From Enterobacter ludwigii (lineage in GTDB: Bacteria > Pseudomonadota > Gammaproteobacteria > Enterobacterales > Enterobacteriaceae): a stretch of 64,000 nt of DNA. Each line of letters opens with the position of its first letter. Position 1 is the first letter of the stretch. The notes under the pieces were generated by a model. The model searched no databases. It was not told the origin of the DNA and saw nothing but the letters and a program-made list of their open reading frames with translations. This document shows, in pieces, positions 8,643 through 17,939 of this stretch. The DNA lies in NCBI GenBank assembly GCA_900068845.1, contig CEFQ01000005.1, forward strand, positions 62,001 through 126,000, read 5' to 3'. The position numbers and the translations under genes were made by a program.

Positions 8643-10074
8643 AGCGCGACACCTCCGTAATGGTCAACTCGCCAGACGCCTGGGCGTAATAGCGTCGCAA
8701 CAGATTGCGTGCTACCTGCAAACGATAATCAGCGCTGGCACGGAAGTCGCTCAGCGGCTGGAAATCAACAGCCAACGCAGCACAGGCTTTTTCGATGCTG
8801 GTGAGATTCAGTGGCTGGCCGAGCAATTCTGCTTCAGCCGCCAGCGCACGTTTCGGTGTGGCCGCCATGCCGCCAAAGGCCAGGCGTGCTTCTACTATCA
8901 CCTCGTCTTTGATGTGCAGATTGATGGCGGCGAACACCGCGGAAATATCGTCGTCCAGTCGTTTAGCCACTTTCCACGCGGTGAAGCTGGGTGACACTGT
9001 CACTTTAGGAATGGCGATAGTGCGAATAAATTCACCTGGCAGCAATACCGTTTGACGATACGCGATAAAGAATTGATCGAGTGGGACTTCCCGCAGTTTT
9101 TCGCCCTGCTGTAAAACCAATATGGCGTTCAATGCCAGCAACATGGGCGCACAATCGCCAATGGGTGATGCGTTACCAATGTTGCCGCCGATAGTGCCTT
9201 GGTTACGAATTTGCAGTGAGGCAAAACGCTCTAGCATGGTGCTAAATGCCGGGATGTGCTGCGCCAGGAACTGATAACAATCGTGCAACGACGCGGCGGC
9301 ACCGAGAAAAAGATGCGTTTCATCTTCATGACAAGCCTTCAGCTCATCTACCTGGTCCAGCGCAATCAGCAGCGGCAGGCGCTTATATTGTTGGGTAATT
9401 TGCAGTGTCAGATCGGTGCCGCCGGCCACCAACTGGGCTTCGGGATGTTGCTGATAGAGATCGGCGAGTTGCGCTACTGTTTTCGGCACATAGCAACGAC
9501 TGCCATCGGCTTCAATGATCTGTACTTCCTCGCTGCAAAGCGCCTGTAAGCGCTGCACTAACGATTCTGCGTCAGCATTGAATACATCCGAATGAGGTTG
9601 TTCACAGACCTGCTGCGCCGCATCCATGATTGGGCGATAACCGGTGCAGCGGCATAAATTGCCGGCTAATGCCTGTTCCGCCTGATGACGATTCCAGCCA
9701 TCACTGTTTTTTTGCAAGGTAAAAAGCGACATCACGAAACCTGGCGTGCAGTAACCACATTGCGAGCCGTGGCAATCGACCATCGCTTGCTGCACGCCAT
9801 GCAGCTCGCGGCCCTGTTTAAGATCTTCTACCGTGATCAACTGCTTGCCTTGCAGGCTGCTCACCAGCGTTAAACAACTGTTGACCGCTTGATATTGCAT
9901 CTTGCCATTCACCACTTTTCCGAGCGTAACGGTGCAGGCACCGCAATCGCCGGACGCACAGCCCTCTTTGGTGCCGCGGCGCTGCAACTGACCGCGCAGA
10001 TAGTTGAGCACGGTGAGGTTGGGATCAAGTGCGCGTTCGGTGATTAAACGATTGTTGAGTAAGAACTGAATCAT
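8632..10074 (-). CDS. xdhA: Xanthine dehydrogenase, iron-sulfur/FAD subunit
   Basis: A 480-residue electron-transfer subunit. The plant-type [2Fe-2S] cluster is bound by C39, C44, C47 and C67 (GCASGDCGACTV). The second cluster is bound by C106, C109, C141 and C143 (QCGYCTPGF, CRCTGYRPI). A FAD-binding domain follows from about residue 190 (VAGGTDLTLQITQ; GGNIGNASPIGDCAP). Together with XdhB it forms the heterodimer that passes electrons from purine to NAD+. Its ATG sits in an ATGA overlap with the guaD stop, so translation is coupled. Confidence 0.95.
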   Translation of the reverse strand: MIQFLLNNRLITERALDPNLTVLNYLRGQLQRRGTKEGCASGDCGACTVTLGKVVNGKMQYQAVNSCLTLVSSLQGKQLITVEDLKQGRELHGVQQAMVDCHGSQCGYCTPGFVMSLFTLQKNSDGWNRHQAEQALAGNLCRCTGYRPIMDAAQQVCEQPHSDVFNADAESLVQRLQALCSEEVQIIEADGSRCYVPKTVAQLADLYQQHPEAQLVAGGTDLTLQITQQYKRLPLLIALDQVDELKACHEDETHLFLGAAASLHDCYQFLAQHIPAFSTMLERFASLQIRNQGTIGGNIGNASPIGDCAPMLLALNAILVLQQGEKLREVPLDQFFIAYRQTVLLPGEFIRTIAIPKVTVSPSFTAWKVAKRLDDDISAVFAAINLHIKDEVIVEARLAFGGMAATPKRALAAEAELLGQPLNLTSIEKACAALAVDFQPLSDFRASADYRLQVARNLLRRYYAQASGELTITEVSRYVS

Positions 10075-11399
10075 GCGATTTGCTCCTCAGTTTCACGCTG
10101 CCAGACCGGCTTGCCGCTCACCCAGGTTTGCGCGATATTGCGGTCGTCGCCCAGCGTCATCATTACAAATAGTCGCTCCCAGATGTCTTTGCTGTTGGCG
10201 TTGCGCAGCTTCTGCAGCGGCGACACTGCCGGATCGAGCACCACAAAGTCGGCCTCTTTACCGCAGTTAAAGTTGCCAATCACATCATCGAGATCCAATG
10301 CATGCGCCCCGCCTAACGTAGCGTGATAGAACGCTTCGCAGGCGCTGAGTTTGTATTGCTGTAATTGACCGACTTTGTAGGCTTCGCCCAGCGTTTGCAG
10401 CAGATTAAAGGTGGTACCCGCGCCAACGTCGGTGCCAATGCCCATGCGCACGCCCTGCTGCCAGCAGCGTTTGATGTTGAATAAGCCGCTGCCAAGGAAC
10501 AGGTTTGAGGTTGGGCAGAAGGCAATCGATGAATCGGTGTCATGCAGGCATTGCCACTCTTTGTCTTCCAGATGCAGGCAGTGCGCGAACACGCTGCGTT
10601 TGCCGGTGAGTTGGTGGTGATGATAGACATCGAGATAGCCTTCGCGCTCTGGAAATAACGCTTTTACCCACGCGATCTCCTGCTGGTTTTCACTTAAATG
10701 CGTATGCATCCACACATCAGGAAACTCCTCGCGTAGCTGTCGCACTTTATCCAGCAGTTCCGGCGAGGACGTTGGCGCAAAGCGCGGCGTGAGTGCATAG
10801 CTCAGGCGACCACGTTGATGCCAGCGTTCAATCAGTTCTCGCGTGTGCTGATAGCTCTCTTCTGGCGTTTCCGTTAGCTCTTCCGGCGCGTTACGATCCA
10901 TCATCACTTTGCCGGCAATCAGCCGCATATCCAGCTGCTGCGCCGCGCTGAACAGTGAATCGACCGATTGCTTATGCACAGTGCCAAACACCAACGCAGT
11001 CGTCGTGCCGTTAGACAACAGCTGATGCAGGAAGAACGCCGACATCTTAGCCGCGTGATGGGGACAGTGATATTGGCTTTCCACCGGGAAGGTGTACTGA
11101 TTAAGCCATTCAAGCAGCTGTTCGCCAAAGGCGCCGATCATTTCGGTTTGCGGGTAATGAATATGGGTATCGATAAAGCCGGGCACGATTAGTTTGCCAC
11201 GCAGATCGATGACGCGCGTGGGATCCACACGGCCTTCTGCAATCTGCCAGCTTTCGAGGCTGACCACTTTGCCGTCCCGCAGCGTTAATAACCCATCTTC
11301 GAGATAGCGCGCATTGGCAGCGATGTCATCCGGCTGCGCGGCCAGATCGGTGAAATCAAAGAAGCTGGCGCGCAGCAGCGTTTCGGGTGCGTAAGGCAT
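10071..11399 (-). CDS. guaD: Guanine deaminase
   Basis: A 442-residue amidohydrolase that deaminates guanine to xanthine, the substrate of the next three gene products. The zinc-binding HIH is at residues 79-81 (FIDTHIHYPQTEMIGA). Further ligand regions are MHTHLSENQQEI and GIGTDVGAGTTFN. Length fits E. coli GuaD (439). It is the first gene of the guaD-xdhA-xdhB-xdhC run, with AAGGA upstream of the start. About 155 bases upstream of the ATG lie two LacI-type palindromes that could control the operon. Confidence 0.95.
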   Translation of the reverse strand: MPYAPETLLRASFFDFTDLAAQPDDIAANARYLEDGLLTLRDGKVVSLESWQIAEGRVDPTRVIDLRGKLIVPGFIDTHIHYPQTEMIGAFGEQLLEWLNQYTFPVESQYHCPHHAAKMSAFFLHQLLSNGTTTALVFGTVHKQSVDSLFSAAQQLDMRLIAGKVMMDRNAPEELTETPEESYQHTRELIERWHQRGRLSYALTPRFAPTSSPELLDKVRQLREEFPDVWMHTHLSENQQEIAWVKALFPEREGYLDVYHHHQLTGKRSVFAHCLHLEDKEWQCLHDTDSSIAFCPTSNLFLGSGLFNIKRCWQQGVRMGIGTDVGAGTTFNLLQTLGEAYKVGQLQQYKLSACEAFYHATLGGAHALDLDDVIGNFNCGKEADFVVLDPAVSPLQKLRNANSKDIWERLFVMMTLGDDRNIAQTWVSGKPVWQRETEEQIA

Positions 11400-11780
11400 A
11401 ACGGTTCCTTGGTACTTTTTTATGTGCAGGTAATTGCCTTAAAGATAGTTTGCAAAGTGCATGCCAAAGCAAAGAAGAAATAATACTGTTTAAATTCAAT
11501 ATAATAGGTTGATTCGGCTGATTTATGTGTCAAGCTTGCTGGCAATCGTATGCGCAACCGGTTGCCTGGATTAGCAAACGGTTGCGATGTTATAGCGAGG
11601 CAACTTTTGCCGGGCATAGTGTGTTTATCGCCCGCTAATGTGCGTCTTTGTGGTGCGCTGTTGCACTGCTAACGTGCAGGAAAAATCCTGCAACAAGCTG
11701 CATTTGGTTTTCATGAGCACGGGTTAGAGGTTAATGCTAAGGTGTGGCTGATAACCTGAAATCGTTTGAGGAACAGTGAG
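11400..11780. other. Divergent control region between guaD and ydfG
   Basis: A 381-base, mostly AT-rich region with no gene. It must hold the guaD operon promoter (-) and the ydfG promoter (+). The clear structures are the paired LacI-type sites at 11554-11585. No hairpin terminator was seen. Confidence 0.6.
11554..11585. promoter_or_regulatory. Tandem LacI/GalR-type operators
   Basis: GCAACCGGTTGC (11554-11565) is a perfect 12-base palindrome. GCAAACGGTTGC (11574-11585) differs from it at one base. The sites are exactly 20 bases apart, about two helical turns, so two repressor dimers could sit on the same face of the DNA. The half-site GCAA-C with a central CG is typical of LacI-family repressors (PurR, GntR and relatives). 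Which protein binds, and whether it controls guaD or ydfG, cannot be read here. Confidence 0.55.
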
Positions 11781-12527
11781 ATGATTATTTTTGTTACTGG
11801 CGCAACCGCTGGTTTTGGTCAAAGTATCACCCGCCGCTTCATTGCTACAGGTCATAAAGTGATCGCCAGCGGCCGTCGCGCTGAGCGTTTAAAAGAGCTT
11901 AAAGAGGAGCTGGGCGACAATCTCTATACCGTGCAGTTGGATGTGCGTAATCGCGCGGCCATCGATGAAGTGATCGCTTCCCTGCCCGCTGAATGGCGCG
12001 ATATTGATGTGCTGGTGAACAATGCCGGTCTGGCGTTGGGCGTGGAACCTGCGCACAAAGCCAATATTGAAGATTGGGAAAATATGATCGACACCAACAA
12101 TAAAGGTTTGGTGTACATGACGCGCGCCGTGCTGCCTGCCATGGTAGAGCGCAACGTCGGCCACATCGTAAATATCGGTTCGATTGCGGGCAGCTGGCCT
12201 TATTTGGGTGGCAACGTGTATGGCGCGACGAAGGCGTTTGTCCGTCAGTTTAGCCTGAACCTGCGTACCGACCTGCACGGCACCGCGCTGCGCGTGACCG
12301 ATATTGAACCCGGTTTAGTGGGTGGCACTGAATTCTCCAATGTGCGCTTTAAAGGCGATGATGGCAAAGCGGAACAGGTGTATGAAGGCACGACCGCGCT
12401 GACAGCAGACGATGTCACGGAAGCGGTCTATTGGGTCACCACGCTGCCAAAGCACGTCAACATCAATACGCTGGAGATTATGCCGGTAACGCAAACCACT
12501 GCAGGTTTGAAGGTGCATAAAGGTTAA
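11781..12527 (+). CDS. ydfG: NADP-dependent 3-hydroxy acid dehydrogenase YdfG (SDR family)
   Basis: A 248-residue short-chain dehydrogenase. The start at ATG 11781 is supported by GAGGAA 7 bases upstream and gives MIIFVTGATAGFG, with the cofactor-binding TGxxxGxG. The active-site serine lies in VNIGSIAGSWPY and the catalytic YxxxK in NVYGATK. The E. coli enzyme oxidises L-allo-threonine and other 3-hydroxy acids and reduces malonic semialdehyde. Length matches E. coli YdfG (248). It is transcribed away from guaD and converges on ynfA. Confidence 0.93.
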   Translation: MIIFVTGATAGFGQSITRRFIATGHKVIASGRRAERLKELKEELGDNLYTVQLDVRNRAAIDEVIASLPAEWRDIDVLVNNAGLALGVEPAHKANIEDWENMIDTNNKGLVYMTRAVLPAMVERNVGHIVNIGSIAGSWPYLGGNVYGATKAFVRQFSLNLRTDLHGTALRVTDIEPGLVGGTEFSNVRFKGDDGKAEQVYEGTTALTADDVTEAVYWVTTLPKHVNINTLEIMPVTQTTAGLKVHKG

Positions 12528-12540
12528 TGCGATTTTGTAA

Positions 12541-12580
12541 GGTGCGCAGTAATGCGCACCCGATCGTCATAAATGGCGAC
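12541..12580. repeat. Two-module palindromic repeat after ydfG
   Basis: GGTGCGCA (12541-12548) and TGCGCACC (12553-12560) make a perfect 8-base stem with loop GTAA. It is followed at once by a degenerate copy of the GGTCGCCAT palindrome (TCGTCAT 12564-12570, ATGGCGA 12573-12579). It lies between the convergent ydfG and ynfA and could act as a terminator in both directions, but has no T run. Confidence 0.5.
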
Positions 12581-12601
12581 CCTACGATTTCCCGGAACGC
12601 A

Positions 12602-12931
12602 TTAAACACGGCTCCAGCCAGCAACGATGATCAGCATACCGCTAAAAGCAACCAACGCGCCGACCCAATCCCACGTACTTAACTTCACACCATCCACCAC
12701 GCGTAACCATATCAGCGCCGTTAGCACATAAACGCCACCATAGGCCGCATAGACGCGTCCGCTGGCTGCGGGATGCAGCGTCAATAACCAGACGAACAGC
12801 GCCAGGCTCGCCGCCGCCGGCACCAGCAGCCAGGCCGTCATGCCCTTCTTTAACCACAGCCACGGCAGGAAACAGCCAACAATTTCCGCAATCGCAGTGA
12901 TAAAAAACAGCAAGGCGGTTTTAACCAGCAT
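12602..12931 (-). CDS. ynfA: YnfA family small inner membrane protein
   Basis: A 109-residue protein made almost entirely of four hydrophobic segments (about residues 5-24, 31-50, 61-78 and 86-106). It contains the family landmarks [13 protein letters not shown] and [18 protein letters not shown]. Length is as in E. coli YnfA (108). The family (UPF0060) resembles small multidrug resistance transporters in size and topology, and a drug efflux role has been suggested for some members. It is single-gene here, convergent with ydfG and divergent from ynfB, the same neighbour order as in E. coli. Confidence 0.92.
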   Translation of the reverse strand: MLVKTALLFFITAIAEIVGCFLPWLWLKKGMTAWLLVPAAASLALFVWLLTLHPAASGRVYAAYGGVYVLTALIWLRVVDGVKLSTWDWVGALVAFSGMLIIVAGWSRV

Positions 12932-13061
12932 AGAAAATCTCTCTCTAAGCTAAACAAAGCGCTCACCACTGGTGAGCAAAGAAGCAGCGATGATATACTA
13001 GCGCCCATAGTTGTTACAGCCGCGATCCCGGCTGTGCTGGTGTTAACTGAAGGAAATGACG

Positions 13062-13397
13062 ATGAAAAAACTGTTTTCCGCCCTGCTGGCGACCGTGCTG
13101 ACTTCAAGTCTGTTTTTGGCTGCGCCGCTGGCTTCTGCCAAAACCGATCGCCTGATCATTGAAGATGGCAGCAGCGCATCGAGCAATGAAGCCGCGCGCC
13201 AGAGCAAAGAGCAGTGGAACGATACCAAAAACCTGCGTAATAAAGTGAATACGCGCGTGGAGAAAGAGTTTGATAAAGCGGACAAAGCCTTTGATACCCG
13301 CGACTCCTGCGAGAAAAGCTACAACGTGAATGCTTATTGGGAACCCAACACGCTGCGTTGTCTTGATCGCCGGACCGGACGCCCGCTTGCACCTTAA
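13062..13397 (+). CDS. ynfB: YnfB/UPF0482 family exported protein
   Basis: A 111-residue exported protein of unknown function. An ATG at 13056 lies only 1 base after the ribosome site GAAGGA, so the in-frame ATG at 13062 ([14 protein letters not shown]) is preferred, 7 bases away. A signal peptide ends near PLASAKTD. The mature part carries the YnfB blocks [15 protein letters not shown] and [18 protein letters not shown], nearly identical to my memory of E. coli YnfB. Two cysteines may form a disulfide. E. coli has speG and ynfC beyond ynfB; here the next gene is a DUF1161 protein. Confidence 0.9.
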   Translation: MKKLFSALLATVLTSSLFLAAPLASAKTDRLIIEDGSSASSNEAARQSKEQWNDTKNLRNKVNTRVEKEFDKADKAFDTRDSCEKSYNVNAYWEPNTLRCLDRRTGRPLAP

Positions 13398-13449
13398 TCC
13401 GCCATCACTGCTATAGTTTTTACAGGAATTCTGACCAAAGGAGTGAATG

Positions 13450-13746
13450 ATGAAAAAACGTAATGCAGTTCTGCTGATGGCGATGCTCGCGCTACCGGTA
13501 TTGGCGCAGGCTTCTTGTGAAAGTGTCAAAGCGGATATCAGCAAAAAAATCATTAACAACGGCGTCGCCGAATCTGACTTCACGCTGGATATCGTGGCCA
13601 ATGATCAGGCCGATCAGGTGGGCGGACAGGTGGTGGGTCATTGTGAAAACGACACACAGAAAATCGTCTACAAGAAAAATGGCCGTGATGGTGACAGCAG
13701 CGTGCCAGACGGCGCAGGCAGCTCTCAGGATACGCCAGCGCAGTAA
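13450..13746 (+). CDS. DUF1161 exported protein (YnfD-like)
   Basis: A 98-residue exported protein. The ATG at 13450 is 6 bases from AAAGGAG (13437-13443); the ATG at 13447 is too close. The signal peptide ends LPVLAQA before SCESVKADI. The core SCESVKADISKKIINNGV and VVGHCENDTQKIVYKK follows the short DUF1161 family (E. coli YnfD), with the usual two cysteines. It has a Gly/Ser/Asp-rich tail of about 20 residues that I do not remember in YnfD. Function unknown. A strong hairpin follows at 13753. Confidence 0.8.
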   Translation: MKKRNAVLLMAMLALPVLAQASCESVKADISKKIINNGVAESDFTLDIVANDQADQVGGQVVGHCENDTQKIVYKKNGRDGDSSVPDGAGSSQDTPAQ

Positions 13747-13752
13747 CTCTTC

Positions 13753-13777
13753 GGGCGGCTTGATAGCCGCCCTGCTT
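13753..13777 (+). terminator. Rho-independent terminator after the DUF1161 gene
   Basis: GGGCGGC (13753-13759), loop TTGATA, GCCGCCC (13766-13772), then TGCTTTT. It lies six bases before the end of the convergent MFS gene, so it may end both transcripts. Confidence 0.75.
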
Positions 13778-15238
13778 TTACTCTACTTCCGGCCTTTGCC
13801 GCGGCATCATCCACGCGACCCACAGTGTTAACAACGCAATCAGCAACGACACTACAAATACCCAATGCAATGAGGTGGCGATTTGCCCGGTCCAGTCATG
13901 CAGCGTCGCTTCTGGCAGCGCCTGGCGACTTTCGTGTGACATGATCTTTTGCATCGGATCTTCCGCCTGCGGCAGACGCAGCGACAGATTCAGGTTCAGC
14001 ACCGCGCCTAATAACGCCGTGCCAATTGCCGAACCGATCATGCGGCTAAACATGATAGATGCGGTGCAAATGCCGCGAATATCGTAATGCGCATGATTTT
14101 GTACCGACACCAGAAAAGTCGTGCTGGTCATGCCCATGCCGGTACCAATCACAAACGCGGTAAATCCTGCCTGCATGATTGAGCTATCGCTATGCAGCAA
14201 CAGCAGTAATGCGCTGCCGGTAATCAGCAACAATGCGCCCATCTGTGCGGTGAAGCGATACGAGGTGATAAGCATCAATCTGCCGCTTAAGGTGCTCGCC
14301 AGCGGCCAGCCAATCGACATCATCGCCAGTGCGCTGCCCGCCTGTAGCGGCGTGCCGCCGGTAATGCCCTGAATCCACGTTGGCAGGAAGGCGCTGATAC
14401 CCATCATGCTGGCACCGATAATCAGGTTGCCGACGTTGCCAGCAACGATGAGCCGACTGCGCCAGATTTCCAGCGGGAACAGCGGTGCATCGGCGCGCTG
14501 TTCATGATGCTTTAAGCGCCATGCCGCGATCAGCGCCAGCAGCAGGAACGGCAGCAGCCAGAAGCCGAGCACCTCTGCCTGCAACAGCGCGACTAACAAC
14601 GCGGTCACGCTAATCATCAGCCAGCAGCTGCCGGTGAGATTGAGCGTGGTTTGCTGATTTTGCTCACGCGTGGGAAGAAAACGCGCCAGCAGCAGCATCG
14701 CGATCGCGCCAATCGGCACGTTAACCCAGAAGATGACTGACCAGCTAAAGTGCTGCACCAGCCACGCGCCGCTCAGCGGACCGATAATCGCCGCGACGCC
14801 CCAGACACTGGAAAGCCAGCCTTGTACATTCGCTCGCTCGCGCGGCGAATAAACGTCAGCCACGATGGTGGAGGTGAGCGGCATAATCGCGCCAGCGCCT
14901 AAGCCCTGAAAGGCACGGAACAGGATCAACCACGTCATGCTGTGGGCGAATCCGCACAGAATTGATCCGATCAAAAATAGCGAAACGCCAATAAACAGCA
15001 GCCGTTTGCGGCCCCACATGTCAGCCAATCGGCCATACAACGGTACGCTCACTGCTTGCGTCAGCAAATAGATGGAAAATACCCAGCCGAACTGCGAAAA
15101 ACCGCCAAGATCGGCAATGATAGTCGGCATCGCGGTGGCCACGATGGTGACTTCGATTGCCGCCATAAACATAGCGAGCATGCAGCCGACGAGAACCCAG
15201 TGGCGGTGTTGCGTGTTCAATTCTGCAGTTTCAGTCAT
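13778..15238 (-). CDS. MFS efflux transporter, DHA2 (14-helix) family
   Basis: A 486-residue inner membrane protein. The N-terminal half shows the drug:H+ antiporter signatures: AAIEVTIVATAMPTIIADL (motif D1), GRLADMWGRKR (motif A) and FRAFQGLGAGAIMPL (motif B). The motif C-like WGVAAIIGPLSGAWLV follows. This pattern and length fit the EmrB/QacA group of multidrug or metabolite exporters. The substrate cannot be named. It has no EmrA-type adaptor beside it, so it probably works alone in the inner membrane. It is divergent from the osmoprotectant operon. Confidence 0.85.
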   Translation of the reverse strand: MTETAELNTQHRHWVLVGCMLAMFMAAIEVTIVATAMPTIIADLGGFSQFGWVFSIYLLTQAVSVPLYGRLADMWGRKRLLFIGVSLFLIGSILCGFAHSMTWLILFRAFQGLGAGAIMPLTSTIVADVYSPRERANVQGWLSSVWGVAAIIGPLSGAWLVQHFSWSVIFWVNVPIGAIAMLLLARFLPTREQNQQTTLNLTGSCWLMISVTALLVALLQAEVLGFWLLPFLLLALIAAWRLKHHEQRADAPLFPLEIWRSRLIVAGNVGNLIIGASMMGISAFLPTWIQGITGGTPLQAGSALAMMSIGWPLASTLSGRLMLITSYRFTAQMGALLLITGSALLLLLHSDSSIMQAGFTAFVIGTGMGMTSTTFLVSVQNHAHYDIRGICTASIMFSRMIGSAIGTALLGAVLNLNLSLRLPQAEDPMQKIMSHESRQALPEATLHDWTGQIATSLHWVFVVSLLIALLTLWVAWMMPRQRPEVE

Positions 15239-15622
15239 ACGTCTCCCTAATTTATTACAAGGCTAGCTGAAAATTCACCGGACCAGTTTCCTCTGCGTGC
15301 GCCTGTATGTTACGCCGTCACTTATTTCGATGAATATTTTTTATTGTCAGATGATGCCTTATTCCATGCGGGTTGAATGCGGTTTTCTATTATTTCTATC
15401 TGTCTGATTTTGCCGCAAAAACTGGCGCTTATCGTCAAGCATTGCTATAGGTCTAAGCGGTGCTTTCCAGTTATTCACTGAAAAAGTATCTGCTAACAGT
15501 CATTTTAACTGCAATTTAACGGGGTGAAGGATTTTCGTGTGTGTTCTTTTTTGCACTGCGCCGCCATCCCGGGAATGACATAACCATATCGAACGATTTT
15601 TCAAATCAGGGAGACACTTGCT
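15239..15622. other. Divergent intergenic region between the MFS gene and the osm operon
   Basis: A 384-base gene-free region, AT-rich in the middle, that must hold the promoters of both flanking units. A weak -10-like CTATAGGTCTAA at 15445-15456 resembles a sigma-S type element, which would suit an osmotic stress operon, but the match is poor. No hairpin or repeat was seen. Confidence 0.35.
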
Positions 15623-16339
15623 ATGCAAAATGCATCGCTCGCCCGCCGCGCTGGGTTGGCATTGCTCGCGATTGTCGCGGTGATTGCCCTGCTGGTATGG
15701 GGGCTGGGGCTGAATACGCTGCGCGATCGCCGGGAAGATTTGATCTACCTCGGGCAGCAGCATCTGTTTTTAGTGTTTTGGTCAATGCTCTTTGCGCTGC
15801 TGGTAGGCATTCCCAGCGGTATTTTGTTAAGTCGTCCATTCGCTCGTCGCTGGGCTGAATACGTGATGCAAATCTTTAACGTCGGTAACACGCTACCGCC
15901 GTTGGCGGTATTGGCACTGGCGATGGTGATTGTCGGTATTGGCGATCGTCCCGCGCTGATTGCCCTGTTCCTCGCCTCGCTGCTGCCGATTGTGCGCAAT
16001 ACGTTTGCCGGTTTGAGCGCGGTACCGCCGTCACTGATCGAAGCTGCCAACGGTATCGGAATGACTAAGTTTCAGCGTTTGCGTCAGGTGGAAATCCCCA
16101 ATGCACTGCCGGTGATTCTGGCGGGCGTGCGCATTGCCACCGCGATCAACGTCGGCACCGCGCCATTGGCATTCCTGATCGGCGCCAGTAGCTTTGGCGA
16201 GCTGATTTTCCCCGGTATTTACCTTAACGACTTCCCTACGCTAATCCTCGGCGCAGTTGCGACTGCTTTGGTTGCGCTGGTACTCGACATGCTGCTCGCA
16301 GCATTGGGACGTTATCTCAGCCCGCACTCTGCGGCTTAA
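15623..16339 (+). CDS. osmY: Osmoprotectant ABC importer, permease (OsmY-type)
   Basis: A 238-residue inner membrane permease with the binding-protein-dependent transport signature around [26 protein letters not shown] split by [20 protein letters not shown]. It is first of four genes in the order permease, binding protein, permease, ATPase. This matches the Salmonella OsmU importer (OsmV/W/X/Y) in composition and approximate sizes. OsmU takes up glycine betaine and choline-O-sulfate. The name here refers to that permease, not to the unrelated periplasmic OsmY of E. coli. GGGAG stands about 9 bases before the ATG. Confidence 0.8.
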   Translation: MQNASLARRAGLALLAIVAVIALLVWGLGLNTLRDRREDLIYLGQQHLFLVFWSMLFALLVGIPSGILLSRPFARRWAEYVMQIFNVGNTLPPLAVLALAMVIVGIGDRPALIALFLASLLPIVRNTFAGLSAVPPSLIEAANGIGMTKFQRLRQVEIPNALPVILAGVRIATAINVGTAPLAFLIGASSFGELIFPGIYLNDFPTLILGAVATALVALVLDMLLAALGRYLSPHSAA

Positions 16340-16355
16340 CACAAGGAGTTTTGTG

Positions 16356-17282
16356 ATGGCCACTGCCAACAAGCTGGCGCGCTGGGTAAAACATACTGCG
16401 CTGGCACTGACCGCGACGCTGGCAATTAGCCACAGCGCCGCTGCTGCAACGCCAATTACCATGGCAACCAAGAGCTTTACCGAGCAGCATATTCTGTCAG
16501 CGATGACGGTAATTTGGTTGGAGAAGAAAGGTTTTCAGGTGATCCCCAAGACCAATATCGCCACCACCATTAGCCGTAACGCCATGATCAACAAACAGAT
16601 TGATATGATGTGGGAGTATACCGGCACCTCGTTGATCATCTTTAATCACATCAATAAGCCGATGTCGACGGAAGACGCTTATAAAACGGTAAAAGCGCTA
16701 GATGCGAAATTAGGCCTGGTCTGGCTCAATCCGGCACCCATGAACAATACCTATGCGTTTGCCATGCAACGCGAACGTGCGGACAAAGAAGGCATCAATA
16801 CCATGTCGCAACTGGTAGCGAAGCTAGAAGAGGTGCGCAAGAACGACCCGGACCACAACTGGAAACTCGGTTTGGATCTGGAATTCTCGGGTCGCTCAGA
16901 TGGCCTGAAGCCGTTGCAGAAAGCCTACAACATGCCACTCGATCGTCCACAGATTCGCCAGATGGATCCCGGCTTAGTCTACAACGCAATTCGCGATGGC
17001 TTTGTTGATGCAGGTTTGATCTACACCACGGATGGACGGGTGAAAGGGTTTGAACTCAAAGTGTTAGAAGATGATAAGCACTTCTTCCCGAGTTACAACG
17101 TCACGCCTGTGGTGCGTCAGGATGTGCTGGCGAGCCATCCAGGTTTAGATGCGGCACTCAATCAGCTTTCAGCGCTGATTAACGACGAAGCGATCACCGA
17201 GATGAACAAGCGTGTCGATATTGATCACCAGTCGCCGCAACAGGTGGCGCGTGATTTCCTTCAATCTAAGAACATGCTGTAA
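16356..17282 (+). CDS. osmX: Osmoprotectant ABC importer, periplasmic binding protein
   Basis: A 308-residue OpuAC-family binding protein. ATG 16356 follows AAGGAG at 7 bases. The signal peptide (about residues 1-29, ending SHSAAAA) leads to [19 protein letters not shown], the typical start of betaine/choline binding proteins. The family's conserved blocks [23 protein letters not shown] and [12 protein letters not shown] are present. It delivers osmoprotectant to the two permeases. The stop TAA overlaps the ribosome site of the next gene (AAGGAGG, 17281-17287). Confidence 0.88.
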   Translation: MATANKLARWVKHTALALTATLAISHSAAAATPITMATKSFTEQHILSAMTVIWLEKKGFQVIPKTNIATTISRNAMINKQIDMMWEYTGTSLIIFNHINKPMSTEDAYKTVKALDAKLGLVWLNPAPMNNTYAFAMQRERADKEGINTMSQLVAKLEEVRKNDPDHNWKLGLDLEFSGRSDGLKPLQKAYNMPLDRPQIRQMDPGLVYNAIRDGFVDAGLIYTTDGRVKGFELKVLEDDKHFFPSYNVTPVVRQDVLASHPGLDAALNQLSALINDEAITEMNKRVDIDHQSPQQVARDFLQSKNML

Positions 17283-17291
17283 GGAGGCGCT

Positions 17292-17939
17292 GTGGATACC
17301 TTGCATTACATCATGAATAACTGGCACACCTTGATGACGCTGACCTGGCAACATACGTGGCTGGTGCTGGTCGCGGTTGGTTTCGCCATTATCGTTGGCG
17401 TGCCGCTGGGCATTTTGATTGTGCGCTTTAAGTGGCTGGCTACGCCGGTGCTCGGCATCGCTACCATTGTACTCACCATTCCGACCATTGCATTGTTCGG
17501 CTTGATGATTCCGCTGTTTTCGATGATCGGTCAGGGCATTGGCGCCCTTCCCGCGATTACGGCCGTGTTTCTCTACTCGCTGCTGCCAATTGTGCGTAAC
17601 ACCCACACCGCGCTGGAGAATTTGTCACCGGGCCTGCGTGAAGCGGGTCGCGGCATTGGCATGACCTTCTGGCAACGTTTGCGCTGGGTGGAAATTCCAA
17701 TGGCGCTGCCGGTGATTTTCGGCGGTATTCGTACGGCGGTGGTGATGAACGTAGGTGTAATGGCGATTGCTGCGGTGATTGGTGCCGGCGGTTTGGGCCT
17801 GCAACTGCTCGACGGCATCAGCGGCAGCGATGTGCGCATGTTAATTGCCGGCGCCTTAATGATTTGTTTGCTCGCGATTGTGCTTGATTGGCTGCTGCAC
17901 CGTTTGCAGTCGGCGCTGACTCCTAAGGGGATTCGATAA
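17292..17939 (+). CDS. osmW: Osmoprotectant ABC importer, permease
   Basis: A 215-residue inner membrane permease starting at GTG 17292, four bases after AAGGAGG. No ATG upstream is possible without running into osmX. It has about six hydrophobic segments and the permease loop LREAGRGIGMTFWQRLRWVE followed by IPMALPVIFGGIRTAVV, which contacts the ATPase. It is a shorter relative of the first permease; the two would form the heterodimeric membrane core. Its stop shares one base with the osmV start. Confidence 0.85.
   Translation: MDTLHYIMNNWHTLMTLTWQHTWLVLVAVGFAIIVGVPLGILIVRFKWLATPVLGIATIVLTIPTIALFGLMIPLFSMIGQGIGALPAITAVFLYSLLPIVRNTHTALENLSPGLREAGRGIGMTFWQRLRWVEIPMALPVIFGGIRTAVVMNVGVMAIAAVIGAGGLGLQLLDGISGSDVRMLIAGALMICLLAIVLDWLLHRLQSALTPKGIR

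Noticed and set aside
8139..8660. 173-residue + frame opposite xdhB
   Set aside because: Shadow frame within the conserved N-terminal part of xdhB, no ribosome site.
13104..13601. 165-residue minus-strand frame opposite ynfB and the DUF1161 gene
   Set aside because: Antisense to two genes with signal peptides and known families; it has no ribosome site or domain.
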